DNA of 64,000 nt from Nannocystis bainbridge (GTDB taxonomy: Bacteria; Myxococcota_A; Polyangia; Nannocystales; Nannocystaceae): assembly GCF_028368995.1 (NCBI RefSeq), contig NZ_JAQNDL010000001.1, forward strand, positions 1,426,001-1,490,000, read 5' to 3'. A program made the position numbers and the translations under genes. Below are positions 1 through 8,154 of this stretch, one piece after another. Each line of letters opens with the position of its first letter. The first letter of the stretch is position 1. Below the pieces are notes generated by a model that did no database searches, was not told where the DNA came from, and saw only the letters and a program-made list of their open reading frames with translations.

Positions 1-2726
1 GACCTGAGCGCCGCCAGCCTGGCCGCGGCCTGGTCGAGCACCGCCGGCGCCTGCGCGGCCTTCGGAGCCGCCGCTGCCGCTGCGGGAGCGGCCGCCTTCG
101 GCGCGCTGCCGGGCTTCACCTTGCTCATGTCGATCTTCTTGAGGAAGCCGAGCTTCATCGACGCCATCAAGTCGCCGCCGATCTTCAGCTTGCCCTCGCC
201 GAACAGCTTCTGCGGGTCGGCCTTGCCGGTCGTCATCAGGATGAAGTCGCTGTCGCTGAGCTCGAGCGTGCAGTTCGCCCCCTCGACCTCGCCGGCGTGG
301 ACCTTGCCCGGGTTCGACTTGAGGTCGAACACGTAGCTCGAGTCGGGGTTCTTGAGCCGGAACTGGAACACCGTGGCGACCTTGGCCGGCAGCTCGGCGT
401 TGCCCTTCACGAACTCGCCGATCGCCGCCATGTAGTCGGCGCTGGTCGGCGTCGAAGGGGCCGCTGCGGCCGCGCCGTTGCCGACGACATCGCCGCCGCC
501 CGCGCCCACGCGGGCCCGCGCGGCCGCCATCACCGTCGCCGGATCGAGCTTGGTCAGGAAGTTGAGCTTCGTCGACGCCATCAGGTTGCCGGCGATCTTC
601 ATCTTCCCGCTCATGTAAAGCTTCTGCGCGTCGGCCTTGCCCGAGCACATGTCCATGAAGTCGGCGTCGTTCAGCTCGAGGGTGCACTCGGGCGGCGCCG
701 CCTCGCCGGCCGCGACCTTGCCGTCCTTGAGGTCGAGCGTCCACGTGCTCTCGGGGTTCTTCAGCTTGAACTGGAACACCAGCCCGGCCTTCTTGGCCTG
801 GTCCGGGTTCTTCGTCAGGAACTGATCGATCGCCGCGAAGATATCGGCGCTGATCGGCGTCGCCTCGGCGCTCGCGCTCGCCGTCGCGGCGACCGGCTTG
901 GCCTTCGGCTTCGGCTGCGGGATCTCCGAATAGAACTCGATCGCCGCCTGCGACAGCACCACCTTGTCGCGCTCCTTCAGCTTGCAGCGGAGGATCACGC
1001 GGTTGTCCGACTCCTTCCACATCTCGGTCACCAGCGTCTCGCCGGGGAACACGCTCTCGCTGAAGCGGACCTTGATGCTCTTGAACTTGCGCGGGTCACC
1101 GGCGGCGAAGTGCTTGATCACGTGGCGGGCGGCCACGCCGAGAGTGCACAGGCCGTGGAGGATCGGCTTGGGGAACCCGAACGCGCCGGCGAACGCCGGG
1201 TCGACGTGCAGCGGGTTCCAGTCGCCCGACAGGCGGTAGAGCAGCGCCTGGTTGGGCCGGATCTGCTCCTCGGCCACCGCGTCGGGCTTGCGGTCGGGCG
1301 GGGTGTTGCTGTCGCCCGACGGGCCGCGGTCGCCGCCCCAGCCGCCCGCGCCGCGGATCACCGCGCCGAGCTCGTTGTAGGCGATGATCTCGCCCGACTC
1401 GTCCGAGCTCTCGGTGGCGAACACGATGAACGCGTTCTTGCCCTTGTCGAAGATGTCCTTCACCCATGTCCGATGGGTCAGCTTGGCGTGCGGCGGCAGC
1501 GGGCGCCTCAGCTCCGTGTACTGCTCGCCGTGCAGCAGGCGGTCGAGGCCGAAGTTGAACCCGGGCGCGGTGTGGCCGTCCTTGAACGCCTGCATGATGC
1601 CGGTCTGGGCCGGGATCACGGCGAACGTCGGCAGCGGCCAGAAGCCCTTGCCGTGCATCTCGTAGACGTAGCGCAGCTCGGTGTCGTCGAGCGGATCGGA
1701 CGCCGCGCCGACGCCGAGCGCGTACATCGAGAGGTCGCGCTCGTCGTACTCGGTGGTGACCTTCGGCATCTCGTAGCCGAGCGCCTGGTCGACGTCGACG
1801 AGGTCGTTGCCGCCCTTGCTCGCGCCGGCGTTGACGTTGTCCATCACCGGGCCGAGCGCGGCGGCGACGTCGGCCGGGTGCGTGGCCTTGGCGAAGTCGA
1901 CGATCGTGCTCCACTTCGACTTGACGAGCTCGGGCGTGATGGCGCGGCCGAGGCGGACCGTGTGGCCCTGCGTGCGCTCCCACCGGAGCTTGCTGAAGAA
2001 CCCGCCGCCGACCTCGTACAGGCCCCCGGTGTCCTCGCACGACTCGTGCGACAGCCAGGCGACCAGCGGGCTGACGTACTCCGGCCGCAGCGCGTCGATG
2101 AGCTCCTTCGGCAGGATCGTCTCGGTCATGCGCGAGCCGGCGATCGGCGCGATCGTGTTGGCGCGCACGTTGTACTTGCGGCCCTCGAGCGCGAGCGTGT
2201 TGCTGAAGCCGACCAGCGCCAGCTTGGCGGCGCTGTAGTTGGCCTGGCCGAAGTTGCCGTAGATGCCGGCGGCGCTGGCGGTGAAGATGATGCGGCCGTA
2301 GCCCTGGTCGCGCATCTTCGGCCACGCGGCGTGCGACACCTTGAACGCGCCGTTGACGTGGACCCGCTGGATGATGTCCCAGTCGCCGTCCGTCATCTTG
2401 TGGAACGAAACGTCGCGGAGGATGCCGGCGTTGTTGACGACGATGTCGATGCGGCCGAACGCGTCGATCGCCGTCTGCACGATCTTGGCGCCGTCCTCGA
2501 CGCTGTCGTAGTTGGCGACCGCCTCGCCGCCCGCGGCCCGGATCTCCTCGACCACCTTGTCGGCGGCGGCCGAGCTCTGGCCGTCGCCGCGCGTGCTGCC
2601 GCCGAGGTCGTTGACGACGACCTTGGCGCCCCGCGAGGCGAACAGGAGGGCGTGGGCGCGACCGAGCCCGTTGCCGGCCCCGGTGATGATGGCGACTCTT
2701 CCGTCGTAGCGAAGCTCGTTGGACAT
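1..2726 (-). CDS. Multifunctional SDR / MaoC-type hydratase / double SCP2 protein, partial (runs off left edge)
   Basis: About 908 codons are visible and the 3' end lies outside the window. Residues 1-300 are a short-chain dehydrogenase: Rossmann motif TGAGNGLG from T15 and catalytic YSAAK with Y164 and K168. Residues about 330-590 form a hotdog enoyl-CoA hydratase-2 region with the motif SGDWNPLHVDP near 500. Two SCP2 (sterol-carrier) domains follow, roughly 620-725 and 760-865, sharing motifs such as FQFKLKNP/FQFRLKNP and CTLEL. An Ala/Pro-rich tail then reaches the edge. This order matches the peroxisomal multifunctional enzyme type 2 (HSD17B4-like), which hydrates enoyl-CoA and oxidises the 3-hydroxyacyl-CoA; a cytoplasmic role in beta-oxidation or sterol/lipid breakdown is inferred. 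The second SCP2 domain is unusual, since one is typical. The start MSNELRYDGR is chosen because the Rossmann fold begins at once; no Shine-Dalgarno is visible. Confidence 0.93.
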   Translation of the reverse strand, partial: MSNELRYDGRVAIITGAGNGLGRAHALLFASRGAKVVVNDLGGSTRGDGQSSAAADKVVEEIRAAGGEAVANYDSVEDGAKIVQTAIDAFGRIDIVVNNAGILRDVSFHKMTDGDWDIIQRVHVNGAFKVSHAAWPKMRDQGYGRIIFTASAAGIYGNFGQANYSAAKLALVGFSNTLALEGRKYNVRANTIAPIAGSRMTETILPKELIDALRPEYVSPLVAWLSHESCEDTGGLYEVGGGFFSKLRWERTQGHTVRLGRAITPELVKSKWSTIVDFAKATHPADVAAALGPVMDNVNAGASKGGNDLVDVDQALGYEMPKVTTEYDERDLSMYALGVGAASDPLDDTELRYVYEMHGKGFWPLPTFAVIPAQTGIMQAFKDGHTAPGFNFGLDRLLHGEQYTELRRPLPPHAKLTHRTWVKDIFDKGKNAFIVFATESSDESGEIIAYNELGAVIRGAGGWGGDRGPSGDSNTPPDRKPDAVAEEQIRPNQALLYRLSGDWNPLHVDPAFAGAFGFPKPILHGLCTLGVAARHVIKHFAAGDPRKFKSIKVRFSESVFPGETLVTEMWKESDNRVILRCKLKERDKVVLSQAAIEFYSEIPQPKPKAKPVAATASASAEATPISADIFAAIDQFLTKNPDQAKKAGLVFQFKLKNPESTWTLDLKDGKVAAGEAAPPECTLELNDADFMDMCSGKADAQKLYMSGKMKIAGNLMASTKLNFLTKLDPATVMAAARARVGAGGGDVVGNGAAAAAPSTPTSADYMAAIGEFVKGNAELPAKVATVFQFRLKNPDSSYVFDLKSNPGKVHAGEVEGANCTLELSDSDFILMTTGKADPQKLFGEGKLKIGGDLMASMKLGFLKKIDMSKVKPGSAPKAAAPAAAAAAPKAAQAPAVLDQAAARLAALR

Positions 2727-2895
2727 GATGGCACACGCGGCATATCGAGCCGCGCGAGCGGCGTCAACCGCCGGCCCGCTGCGCCCTCCGCCCGGCCTGC
2801 CACGTGGATCCGCGCGCGCTCCGACGCGGCGACGCGGGCGCGGCTGCGGGCCCCCGCCGGCGTCGTTCGCGGCGCCCGTGATACAGTCGCCGGCG

Positions 2896-4086
2896 ATGCG
2901 GATCGACGAGCTGCGAGGCCTGCGAGACCTGCTGGCGCGCGGCGGCGGACCCGAGCTCGTGTTCATGTCGCTGCGCGACGGCTCGCTGCGAGGCCCGGCG
3001 CGCGCGCGGGCCCTCGCCGACGAGCTGCGACGCTGGTCGACGGTCGCCGCGCCCGAGCGCTACGGCGGCAACCCCGACGCGCAGGACCTGGCCAGACAGC
3101 TGCAACGCCAGCTCCACCAGCTCCACGCCGAAGCCCTGCAACGCCTGTCCTCGGGTCCGTCTGGCCCCGCTGCAACCGTGCAGTCCGGGCCTGCGACCCT
3201 GCAGCAGGATCGATCCCCCGCGGCCCTCCCGGCGCATGCTTCTGCGGACCCGGGTCCCTACCGAGCGGCGGCGCCTCCGCCTCCTGGTCTGCGGGTCGAG
3301 GTCGCCGGTGTGATTCGGGAATTCGCCGACCACCTCGGCGACGGGGACCTCGCCGCGATCTGGCGCGCGGCGGGTGACGACGGCGACCCGTGCGTCGCCA
3401 AGGTCGCGCTCGCGGCCGCCGACAACGACCTGCTGTTCAACGAGGCCGAGGTGCTGCAGCGGCTGCACGCCGGCGATCCGCGCCAGCGCGACCTGCTCCC
3501 GCGCCTGCACGATCGCTTCTTCACCGCCGATGGCCGCGCCGGCAACCTGCTCGGCCTCGTCGAGGGCCTCGACGGTGCCGCTTTGCGCGCCCGCTTGCCC
3601 GAAGGCGTACCGCCCGAGCACATCGTCTGGATCGCCCGCCGCACGCTCAGCGTGCTCGGCCACGCGCACGAGCGCGGCGTGCTGCACGGCAACATCGAGC
3701 CCGCGCACATCATCGTCCGCCCGCGCGACCACCGGGTCGTGCTGGTCGACTGGTGCTACGCGATCGTCGAGCCGGCCCGCACCGGCCAGGGCTTCCGCGC
3801 CGTGCACGACGAGTACAGCGCCCCCGAGGTGGCCCAGCGCGGCCCGCCGACGCCCGCCGCCGACCTGCTGTCGGTCGGCCGCACGCTGGCGTTCCTGCTC
3901 GGCGGTGACCCGCTGAGCCTCGACCTGCCGGCCCACGTGCCCGACCCGCTGCAGCGCTTCGTCCGCTACCTGGCCCGCCCGAGCCGGCAGCAGCGGGCCC
4001 AGGACGCCTGGGACATGTACGCCGAGCTCGAGCGGATCCGCGAGGCCGTCTACGGCCCGCACGTGTTCCGCGAGTTCTTCGTCTGA
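2896..4086 (+). CDS. Protein-kinase-fold protein, probable pseudokinase
   Basis: 396 aa, divergent from the multifunctional enzyme. Residues about 1-90 are a helical N-terminal region, followed by a Pro/Ser-rich linker and a kinase-like domain at about 135-385. The ATP-anchoring Lys appears as CVAKV (K169), with a candidate helix-C Glu in NEAEVLQRL. The catalytic loop reads HGNIEPAHI (H264-I272), so the HRD Asp is Asn and the metal-binding Asn is His; the DFG triplet is DWC (D285). YSAPEVAQ corresponds to the APE motif. Loss of the catalytic base argues for a pseudokinase that binds nucleotide or a partner rather than phosphorylating. The start MRIDELRGLR is preferred over an upstream in-frame ATG at 2719, which would overlap the divergent gene's start. 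Confidence 0.8.
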   Translation: MRIDELRGLRDLLARGGGPELVFMSLRDGSLRGPARARALADELRRWSTVAAPERYGGNPDAQDLARQLQRQLHQLHAEALQRLSSGPSGPAATVQSGPATLQQDRSPAALPAHASADPGPYRAAAPPPPGLRVEVAGVIREFADHLGDGDLAAIWRAAGDDGDPCVAKVALAAADNDLLFNEAEVLQRLHAGDPRQRDLLPRLHDRFFTADGRAGNLLGLVEGLDGAALRARLPEGVPPEHIVWIARRTLSVLGHAHERGVLHGNIEPAHIIVRPRDHRVVLVDWCYAIVEPARTGQGFRAVHDEYSAPEVAQRGPPTPAADLLSVGRTLAFLLGGDPLSLDLPAHVPDPLQRFVRYLARPSRQQRAQDAWDMYAELERIREAVYGPHVFREFFV

Positions 4087-4089
4087 GCG

Positions 4090-4133
4090 TGTCCTCGAGG
4101 ACATGCTCATTCGAACATGCTCCAAAGAACATG
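4090..4133. repeat. TGTCC-N4-GGACA palindrome cluster
   Basis: A perfect core TGTCCTCGAGGACA lies at 4090-4103, followed by two degenerate copies (CATG-N10-CATG type) up to 4133, directly after the pseudokinase stop codon. It belongs to the dispersed palindrome family of this window. No gene is visible in the rest of 4087-4300. Confidence 0.8.
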
Positions 4134-4261
4134 GCGATTCGGGCATTTTGCCGCCGACTCCGCCACGACTCCCCGCGTCCGGCGGCCGCCCGGCCGGAAT
4201 GTACACACCTCGCGCGGAACTGCTCTCCTACGAATTAAAGGCCATACCTCTCTGAATGGGC

Positions 4262-4290
4262 TTGACGCGGCGCCGGACCTCGCGGATACT
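4262..4290 (+). promoter_or_regulatory. Sigma70-like promoter for the tRNA cluster / small ORF
   Basis: The -35 TTGACG (4262-4267) and -10 GATACT (4285-4290) are separated by exactly 17 nt, five and four matches to consensus. Initiation would fall near 4297, upstream of the three tRNA genes and almost on the ATG at 4301. Confidence 0.6.
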
Positions 4291-4300
4291 CCGGTTCGCC

Positions 4301-4396
4301 ATGTCGCGCCTCAATCCCAATACGAGCAATCCTGCTCGCTTCCGCGTCCTCGGCAACGAGGAACGGGAGCTCGAGCGGATCCTGCGCGGGGGTTGA
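4301..4396 (+). CDS. Possible 31-aa leader peptide upstream of tRNA genes
   Basis: The ORF runs from ATG 4301 to TGA 4394-4396 and gives a 31-aa, charged, Asn/Arg/Glu-rich peptide with core NPARFRVLGNEERELERIL. About 77% of its third codon positions are G or C. There is no Shine-Dalgarno. With the promoter at 4262-4290 the transcript would begin only a few nt before the ATG, so translation would be leaderless. It ends 36 nt before tRNA-Glu(CTC). I do not recognise the peptide; it could equally be a chance ORF in the tRNA leader. Confidence 0.3.
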   Translation: MSRLNPNTSNPARFRVLGNEERELERILRGG

Positions 4397-4432
4397 GTGA
4401 TGGGCCCGCGCAGGAGAATCTCTCCAGCAGAC

Positions 4433-4505
4433 GCGGGCGTCGTCTAACAGGCCAGGATCCGGGGTCCTCACCCCCGAGACGCAGGGTTCGAGTCCCTCCG
4501 CCCGC
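4433..4505 (+). tRNA. tRNA-Glu (CTC)
   Basis: The acceptor GCGGGCG pairs with CGCCCGC. The anticodon stem is CGGGG/CCCCG with loop TCCTCAC, giving anticodon CTC at 4467-4469. The T-arm is CAGGG-TTCGAGT-CCCTC with a C-C mismatch at the outer pair. No CCA is encoded. Position 33 reads C (4466) instead of the near-universal T. First gene of a three-tRNA cluster. Confidence 0.88.
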
Positions 4506-4513
4506 GCATCAGC

Positions 4514-4586
4514 GCTCTGTTCGGCCAGCGGTTCAGGCCACCTCGCTTTCACCGAGGTTCGCAGGGGTTCGAATCCCCTACAGAGC
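4514..4586 (+). tRNA. tRNA-Glu (TTC)
   Basis: The acceptor GCTCTGT pairs with ACAGAGC, the anticodon stem CCTCG pairs with CGAGG, and the loop CTTTCAC gives anticodon TTC at 4548-4550. The T-arm AGGGG-TTCGAAT-CCCCT is perfect. No CCA is encoded. It lies 8 nt after tRNA-Glu(CTC), so the two are probably cotranscribed. Confidence 0.93.
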
Positions 4587-4603
4587 AAATGTCGCGTCCT
4601 CCC

Positions 4604-4674
4604 GGGTCGGTAGCTCAGCGGGAGAGCGATGGATTGTTAATCCATCGGTCGTGGGTTCGATCCCCACCCGGCCC
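4604..4674 (+). tRNA. tRNA-Asn (GTT)
   Basis: The acceptor GGGTCGG pairs with CCGGCCC (one G-T), the D-stem is GCTC/GAGC, the anticodon stem is ATGGA/TCCAT with loop TTGTTAA, giving anticodon GTT at 4636-4638. The T-arm GTGGG-TTCGATC-CCCAC is perfect. No CCA is encoded. Confidence 0.93.
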
Positions 4675-4691
4675 TCTATTCGCGGCCCCGC

Positions 4692-4713
4692 GAATCGCAT
4701 GCTCATGCGATTC
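4692..4713. terminator. Hairpin after the tRNA cluster, possibly bidirectional
   Basis: A perfect 10-bp inverted repeat, GAATCGCATG / CATGCGATTC, with a 2-nt spacer lies between tRNA-Asn and the convergent cardiolipin synthase gene. There is no T-tract, so terminator function is inferred from position. Confidence 0.5.
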
Positions 4714-4747
4714 TCGGGTCGCACCATTCGCCGCGCCGCGTCAGCCG

Positions 4748-6013
4748 CTAAAGCTGCGACTTGATCGGCCGGACCAGCTTCTCGGCCAGCTTCTCGCGCA
4801 GCGGGCGCGCGAGCCACGTGGCGAGCGTGCACGCGCGGGCGCGCTGGAGGTCGGCCTCGAACTGGGCCGTCATGCGGGCGGCGAAGCCGGCGTCGTAGAC
4901 GTTGAGGCTGGCCTCGTCGTTGAGGCGGAACGAGCGGATGTCGAAGTTGGTCGAGCCGACCGAGACCATCTCGCCGTCGACGATCAGCAGCTTGGTGTGC
5001 AGCATCGTCGGCGCGTACTCGTGGATCTCCACGCCCGCCTCCAGCAGCGGACCCCAGCCGGCCTTCGAGGCCAGGCGCACCGCCTCCGAGTCGGTGTGCA
5101 CGCCGGGCAGCAAGATCCGCACGCGCACGCCGCGGCGACGGGCCGCCAGCAGCTCTTGATCGATGAGCGCGTCGGGCACGAAGTACGAGGCGGCGAGGTC
5201 GATGCTGCGCGCGGCGGCGGCGATCGCCATCAGGTACATCAGGTGCATGCTCTCGCTGCCGCCGGCCGGCGAGCTGATGAACAGGTGCGCGGCCATGCTG
5301 CCGGCTCGGGTCGGCGCCGGGAAGTACGGCTCGCCGTTCAGCACCTCGCCGGTGGTCTTGATCCAATTGTCGTTGAAGGCCGCCTGGATCTGCGACACCA
5401 CCGGGCCCTCGACGCGGAAATGCATGTCGCGCCAGTGCTCGGGGTCCTGCGCGTGGCCGGTCCACAGGTCGGCGATGCCGACCCCGCCGGTGAAGCCGAT
5501 CTGGCCGTCGACGACCAGCAGCTTGCGGTGGGTGCGGTTGTTGAGCCGGCTCAGGTTGTACCAGCGGAGCGGCCGATAGCGCTCGACGCGGACGCCCGCG
5601 CGGCGCATCTCGTCGAGCAGCGCGTCGTCCATCTTGAGGACGCCGGCCCAGTCGAGGATCACGCACACCTTGACCCCGGCGCGGGCGCGCTCGCTGAGGG
5701 CCTCGCTGAACTCGCGGCCGATGGCGCCCGACCAGTAGATGTAGGTCTCGAACTCGATCGTGCTGCGGGCGCCGCGGATCGCCGCGAGCATCGCCGGGAA
5801 GATTTCGTCGCCGTTCTGCAGGTCGACGACGCTGTTGCCCTCGACGATCGACGGCCCCAGCAGGACGCCCATCTCGCGCCGGAACTGCGGGTCGCACACG
5901 TCGTGGTGGTGGTGCACCCGCCGCGCCAGCTTCTTCTCCGGCGTGGCGAAATTCGCCGCCAGCACCGTCACCAACACCACGAGCGCCGCGGTCGCCACGA
6001 TCGTCTCGATCAT
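4748..6013 (-). CDS. cls: Cardiolipin synthase-like phospholipase D family protein
   Basis: 421 aa. An N-terminal hydrophobic segment (residues about 4-20) is followed by two PLD domains. The HKD motifs are HRKLLVVDG near residue 172 and HTKLLIVDG near residue 343, each followed by a Gly/Ser-Asn-rich strand (GFTGG, VGSTNFD). Each motif has the form HxKxxxxD, as expected for the two halves of the active site. The family condenses phosphatidylglycerol (or transfers a phosphatidyl group) to make cardiolipin at the inner membrane. The single N-terminal membrane anchor and length are a little shorter than classical Cls (about 480 aa). Convergent with the tRNA cluster. Other PLD-type phospholipase activities cannot be excluded. 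Confidence 0.88.
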   Translation of the reverse strand: MIETIVATAALVVLVTVLAANFATPEKKLARRVHHHHDVCDPQFRREMGVLLGPSIVEGNSVVDLQNGDEIFPAMLAAIRGARSTIEFETYIYWSGAIGREFSEALSERARAGVKVCVILDWAGVLKMDDALLDEMRRAGVRVERYRPLRWYNLSRLNNRTHRKLLVVDGQIGFTGGVGIADLWTGHAQDPEHWRDMHFRVEGPVVSQIQAAFNDNWIKTTGEVLNGEPYFPAPTRAGSMAAHLFISSPAGGSESMHLMYLMAIAAAARSIDLAASYFVPDALIDQELLAARRRGVRVRILLPGVHTDSEAVRLASKAGWGPLLEAGVEIHEYAPTMLHTKLLIVDGEMVSVGSTNFDIRSFRLNDEASLNVYDAGFAARMTAQFEADLQRARACTLATWLARPLREKLAEKLVRPIKSQL

Positions 6014-6308
6014 GCGCGCAGGCTCCGGAGGTCGAACATCACGGGGATCTCTCGAGAATGGGGCACGCCGGCGGGGACGGAGCTTCGCACCTCTGGTCGC
6101 GCGGCGAGCGAGCGGCGCGGCCAGGGATGCATGACGAAGCGCACGCCACCCGCGGCATTCGCCGCGCCGGCGTGCCGGTCACCGCTTCGCCGCCGCGGCA
6201 AACCGCGGCCCGGACACATCAGCCACGTCCGCGGACGTTCGTCGGCGTCACCGCGCCGTCGCCGTCACCGGGCGCGGGACGATCGCCGCGCCGCTGCTCC
6301 GCGGCCCG

Positions 6309-6390
6309 CATGTCCCGAAGCGCATGTCTCGAAGCACATGCTCTCCAGGACATGTCGGTGAATCTATGTCCCCGAGGACATGTCCCCATG
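6309..6390. repeat. TGTCC-N4-GGACA palindrome cluster overlapping a gene 3' end
   Basis: Four tandem degenerate or perfect copies lie here. The perfect core TGTCC-CCGA-GGACA is at 6367-6380, just before the SDR gene's stop codon, so it encodes the last residues of that protein. The rest of the gap 6014-6363 holds nothing else I can identify. Confidence 0.8.
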
Positions 6391-7146
6391 CTCCTGCGGC
6401 GGCGACAGCTGCTGCCCGAGCCCGCCGTCGACGTACAGCTCGGAGCCGGTGGTGAACGTCGCCGCAAAGGCGAGGAACACGACAGCGCGGGCCACCTCCT
6501 CCGGCGTGCCGATCCGGCCCATCGGCGTGATCGCGTCGCCCTCGCGCTCGAACGCCGCCCGCTCGTCCGGCGTGCTGCTGGCCGTGCCCATCGTCGGCGT
6601 GCGGATGAAGCCCGGGCTGACCGTGTTGACGCGCACGCCTCGCGGCAGCAGCTCGGCCGCCATCACCCGCGCGAACGCCCCGAGGGCCGCCTTGCTGGCC
6701 GAGTACACCGCCATGCCCGGGGTCCCGCTGGTGCTGGCAATCGAGGTCGTGAACACGATCGACCCGCCCGCGCGCACCAGCGGCGCCAGCCGCTGCGCCG
6801 CGAAGAACGCCCCGCGGGTGTTCACTGCGAACGTGCGGTCGTACGACGCCGCGGTGACGCGGTCGAAGGGCTCGAGCTCGGCCACCCCGGCGTTGATGAA
6901 CAGCAGATCGATCCACTCGAGGCGCGCGCGCACCGGATCGAGCAGCGCCTCGATTGCCGCCAGATCGGCCAGGTCCGACTGCAGCACCCGATCGCCGAGC
7001 TCGCGCCGGGCCGCGGCCGCGTTGCCCGGATCGCGGCCGGTCACCAGCACCTCGGCCCCGCCGGCGCGCAGCAGCTTCGCCGTCGCCAGCCCGATCCCGT
7101 GCGTCCCGCCGACGATCACCGCGCGCTTGTCTGCGTGGTCCGTCAT
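6364..7146 (-). CDS. Short-chain dehydrogenase/reductase
   Basis: 260 aa, of classical SDR length. The cofactor motif is [10 protein letters not shown] near residue 12, NAG appears as INAGV near 90, the catalytic Ser lies in TSIAST and Tyr/Lys in YSASK. The C-terminal GSELYVDGG is typical. The family oxidises or reduces a small alcohol or ketone with NAD(P)H in the cytoplasm; the substrate is unknown. Its ATG overlaps the TGA of the upstream oxidoreductase by one base, so the two are translationally coupled and share the promoter facing the AraC gene. The final residues (GDMSSGT) are encoded by a palindromic repeat, suggesting that repeat insertion reset the C-terminus. Confidence 0.9.
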   Translation of the reverse strand: MTDHADKRAVIVGGTHGIGLATAKLLRAGGAEVLVTGRDPGNAAAARRELGDRVLQSDLADLAAIEALLDPVRARLEWIDLLFINAGVAELEPFDRVTAASYDRTFAVNTRGAFFAAQRLAPLVRAGGSIVFTTSIASTSGTPGMAVYSASKAALGAFARVMAAELLPRGVRVNTVSPGFIRTPTMGTASSTPDERAAFEREGDAITPMGRIGTPEEVARAVVFLAFAATFTTGSELYVDGGLGQQLSPPQEHGDMSSGT

Positions 7147-8039
7147 CACCGCGCTCCGCCCTCGGCTGACGCCGCCCGCAGCACCTTGATCATCGCCGCC
7201 GGCGCCTCGTGACCGAGGCCGGCCGCCATGCCGCGGTGGAACGCCCCCGCCGCGAACGCCGGGAAGCTGCTGTCGATCGCCGCCTCGCGGGCCTGGCGAG
7301 CCAGCAGCTCCATGCTGCGCCAGCAGATGTCGAGCGACGCCTCGGGCACCTCGTAGCGGTCGTGATGGATCGCCTCGGCGTCGGCCCGGACCATCTCGGC
7401 GAGCGCCGGCACGACCGCGACCATCAGCTCGCCGAGCGCGTCGACCGGGAGCTGCTCCGACTCCATCAATCGCGCCCCGTGATAGAAGCCGAGCAGCGCG
7501 CCGAACAGGCTGCCGAGCACGCCGAGGTCGAACGCCGCGGCCGCGCCCGGCGGCTCGCCGGCGAAGCGGACCGCGGCCACGTCGGCGAGCACGCCCTCGG
7601 CCGCCGCGAACGCCCGCGGCGCGCCCGACGTCAGGATGTTCGCGTGTGGTCCGCCGATCTGGCTCGGCACCGCCAGGATCGCGCCGTCGAGGTACTGCGC
7701 CCCGCGGGCCGTCGCCCAGGCCGCCAGCTCGCGCGCCTCGTGCGGGGTGCCGGTGCTGAGCTGGACCAGCGTCTTGCCGACCAGCGAGACCGTCTCGAGC
7801 AGCGAACGGGTCGCCGCGTAATCGGTGACGCACACGATCACCAGCGGGCTCGCGGCCACCGCCGCCGCGGCGCTCGGCGCCAGCGTGACGCCCGCGGCTG
7901 CGAGCGGCGTCGCCCTGGCCGGGGTCCGATTCCAGACAGTGACGCGGCGGCCCTTCGACGCCGCCGCGCGAGCGAGGGCCGTGCCCATCGCTCCCAGGCC
8001 GAGCAAGGCGGCCTCGTGGGTTGTGGAGTGCGAATGCAT
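7146..8039 (-). CDS. NAD(P)-dependent beta-hydroxyacid dehydrogenase / imine reductase-like oxidoreductase
   Basis: 297 aa. An N-terminal Rossmann domain has [14 protein letters not shown] near residue 10 and NRTPAR at the end of strand beta2, as in the 6-phosphogluconate/3-hydroxyisobutyrate dehydrogenase superfamily. The all-helical C-terminal half (about 165-297) resembles the imine-reductase-type dimerisation domain rather than the HIBADH one with its conserved Lys. Start [10 protein letters not shown] is chosen at the beginning of the Rossmann fold; the longer frame upstream is intergenic. First gene of a coupled pair with the SDR and divergent from an AraC regulator 115 bp away, which probably controls both. 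Confidence 0.85.
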   Translation of the reverse strand: MHSHSTTHEAALLGLGAMGTALARAAASKGRRVTVWNRTPARATPLAAAGVTLAPSAAAAVAASPLVIVCVTDYAATRSLLETVSLVGKTLVQLSTGTPHEARELAAWATARGAQYLDGAILAVPSQIGGPHANILTSGAPRAFAAAEGVLADVAAVRFAGEPPGAAAAFDLGVLGSLFGALLGFYHGARLMESEQLPVDALGELMVAVVPALAEMVRADAEAIHHDRYEVPEASLDICWRSMELLARQAREAAIDSSFPAFAAGAFHRGMAAGLGHEAPAAMIKVLRAASAEGGAR

Positions 8040-8154
8040 GCCCCAGGGATAGAGGCGCGGGCGGCCGCGGTCGCGCACGTTCGGACGCCGCGAGGACACG
8101 ATCGGACGACCGCCTGCGGTCAGCTCGCGCGCGCTCTCGGGTACGCTCGCGGCC

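Noticed and set aside
297..3377. Very long plus-strand ORF (1026 codons) opposite the multifunctional enzyme
   Set aside because: It is Arg/Ala/Val/Leu-rich low-complexity sequence without motifs, and the minus-strand frame encodes three recognisable domain types. Long antisense frames are expected at about 70% GC.
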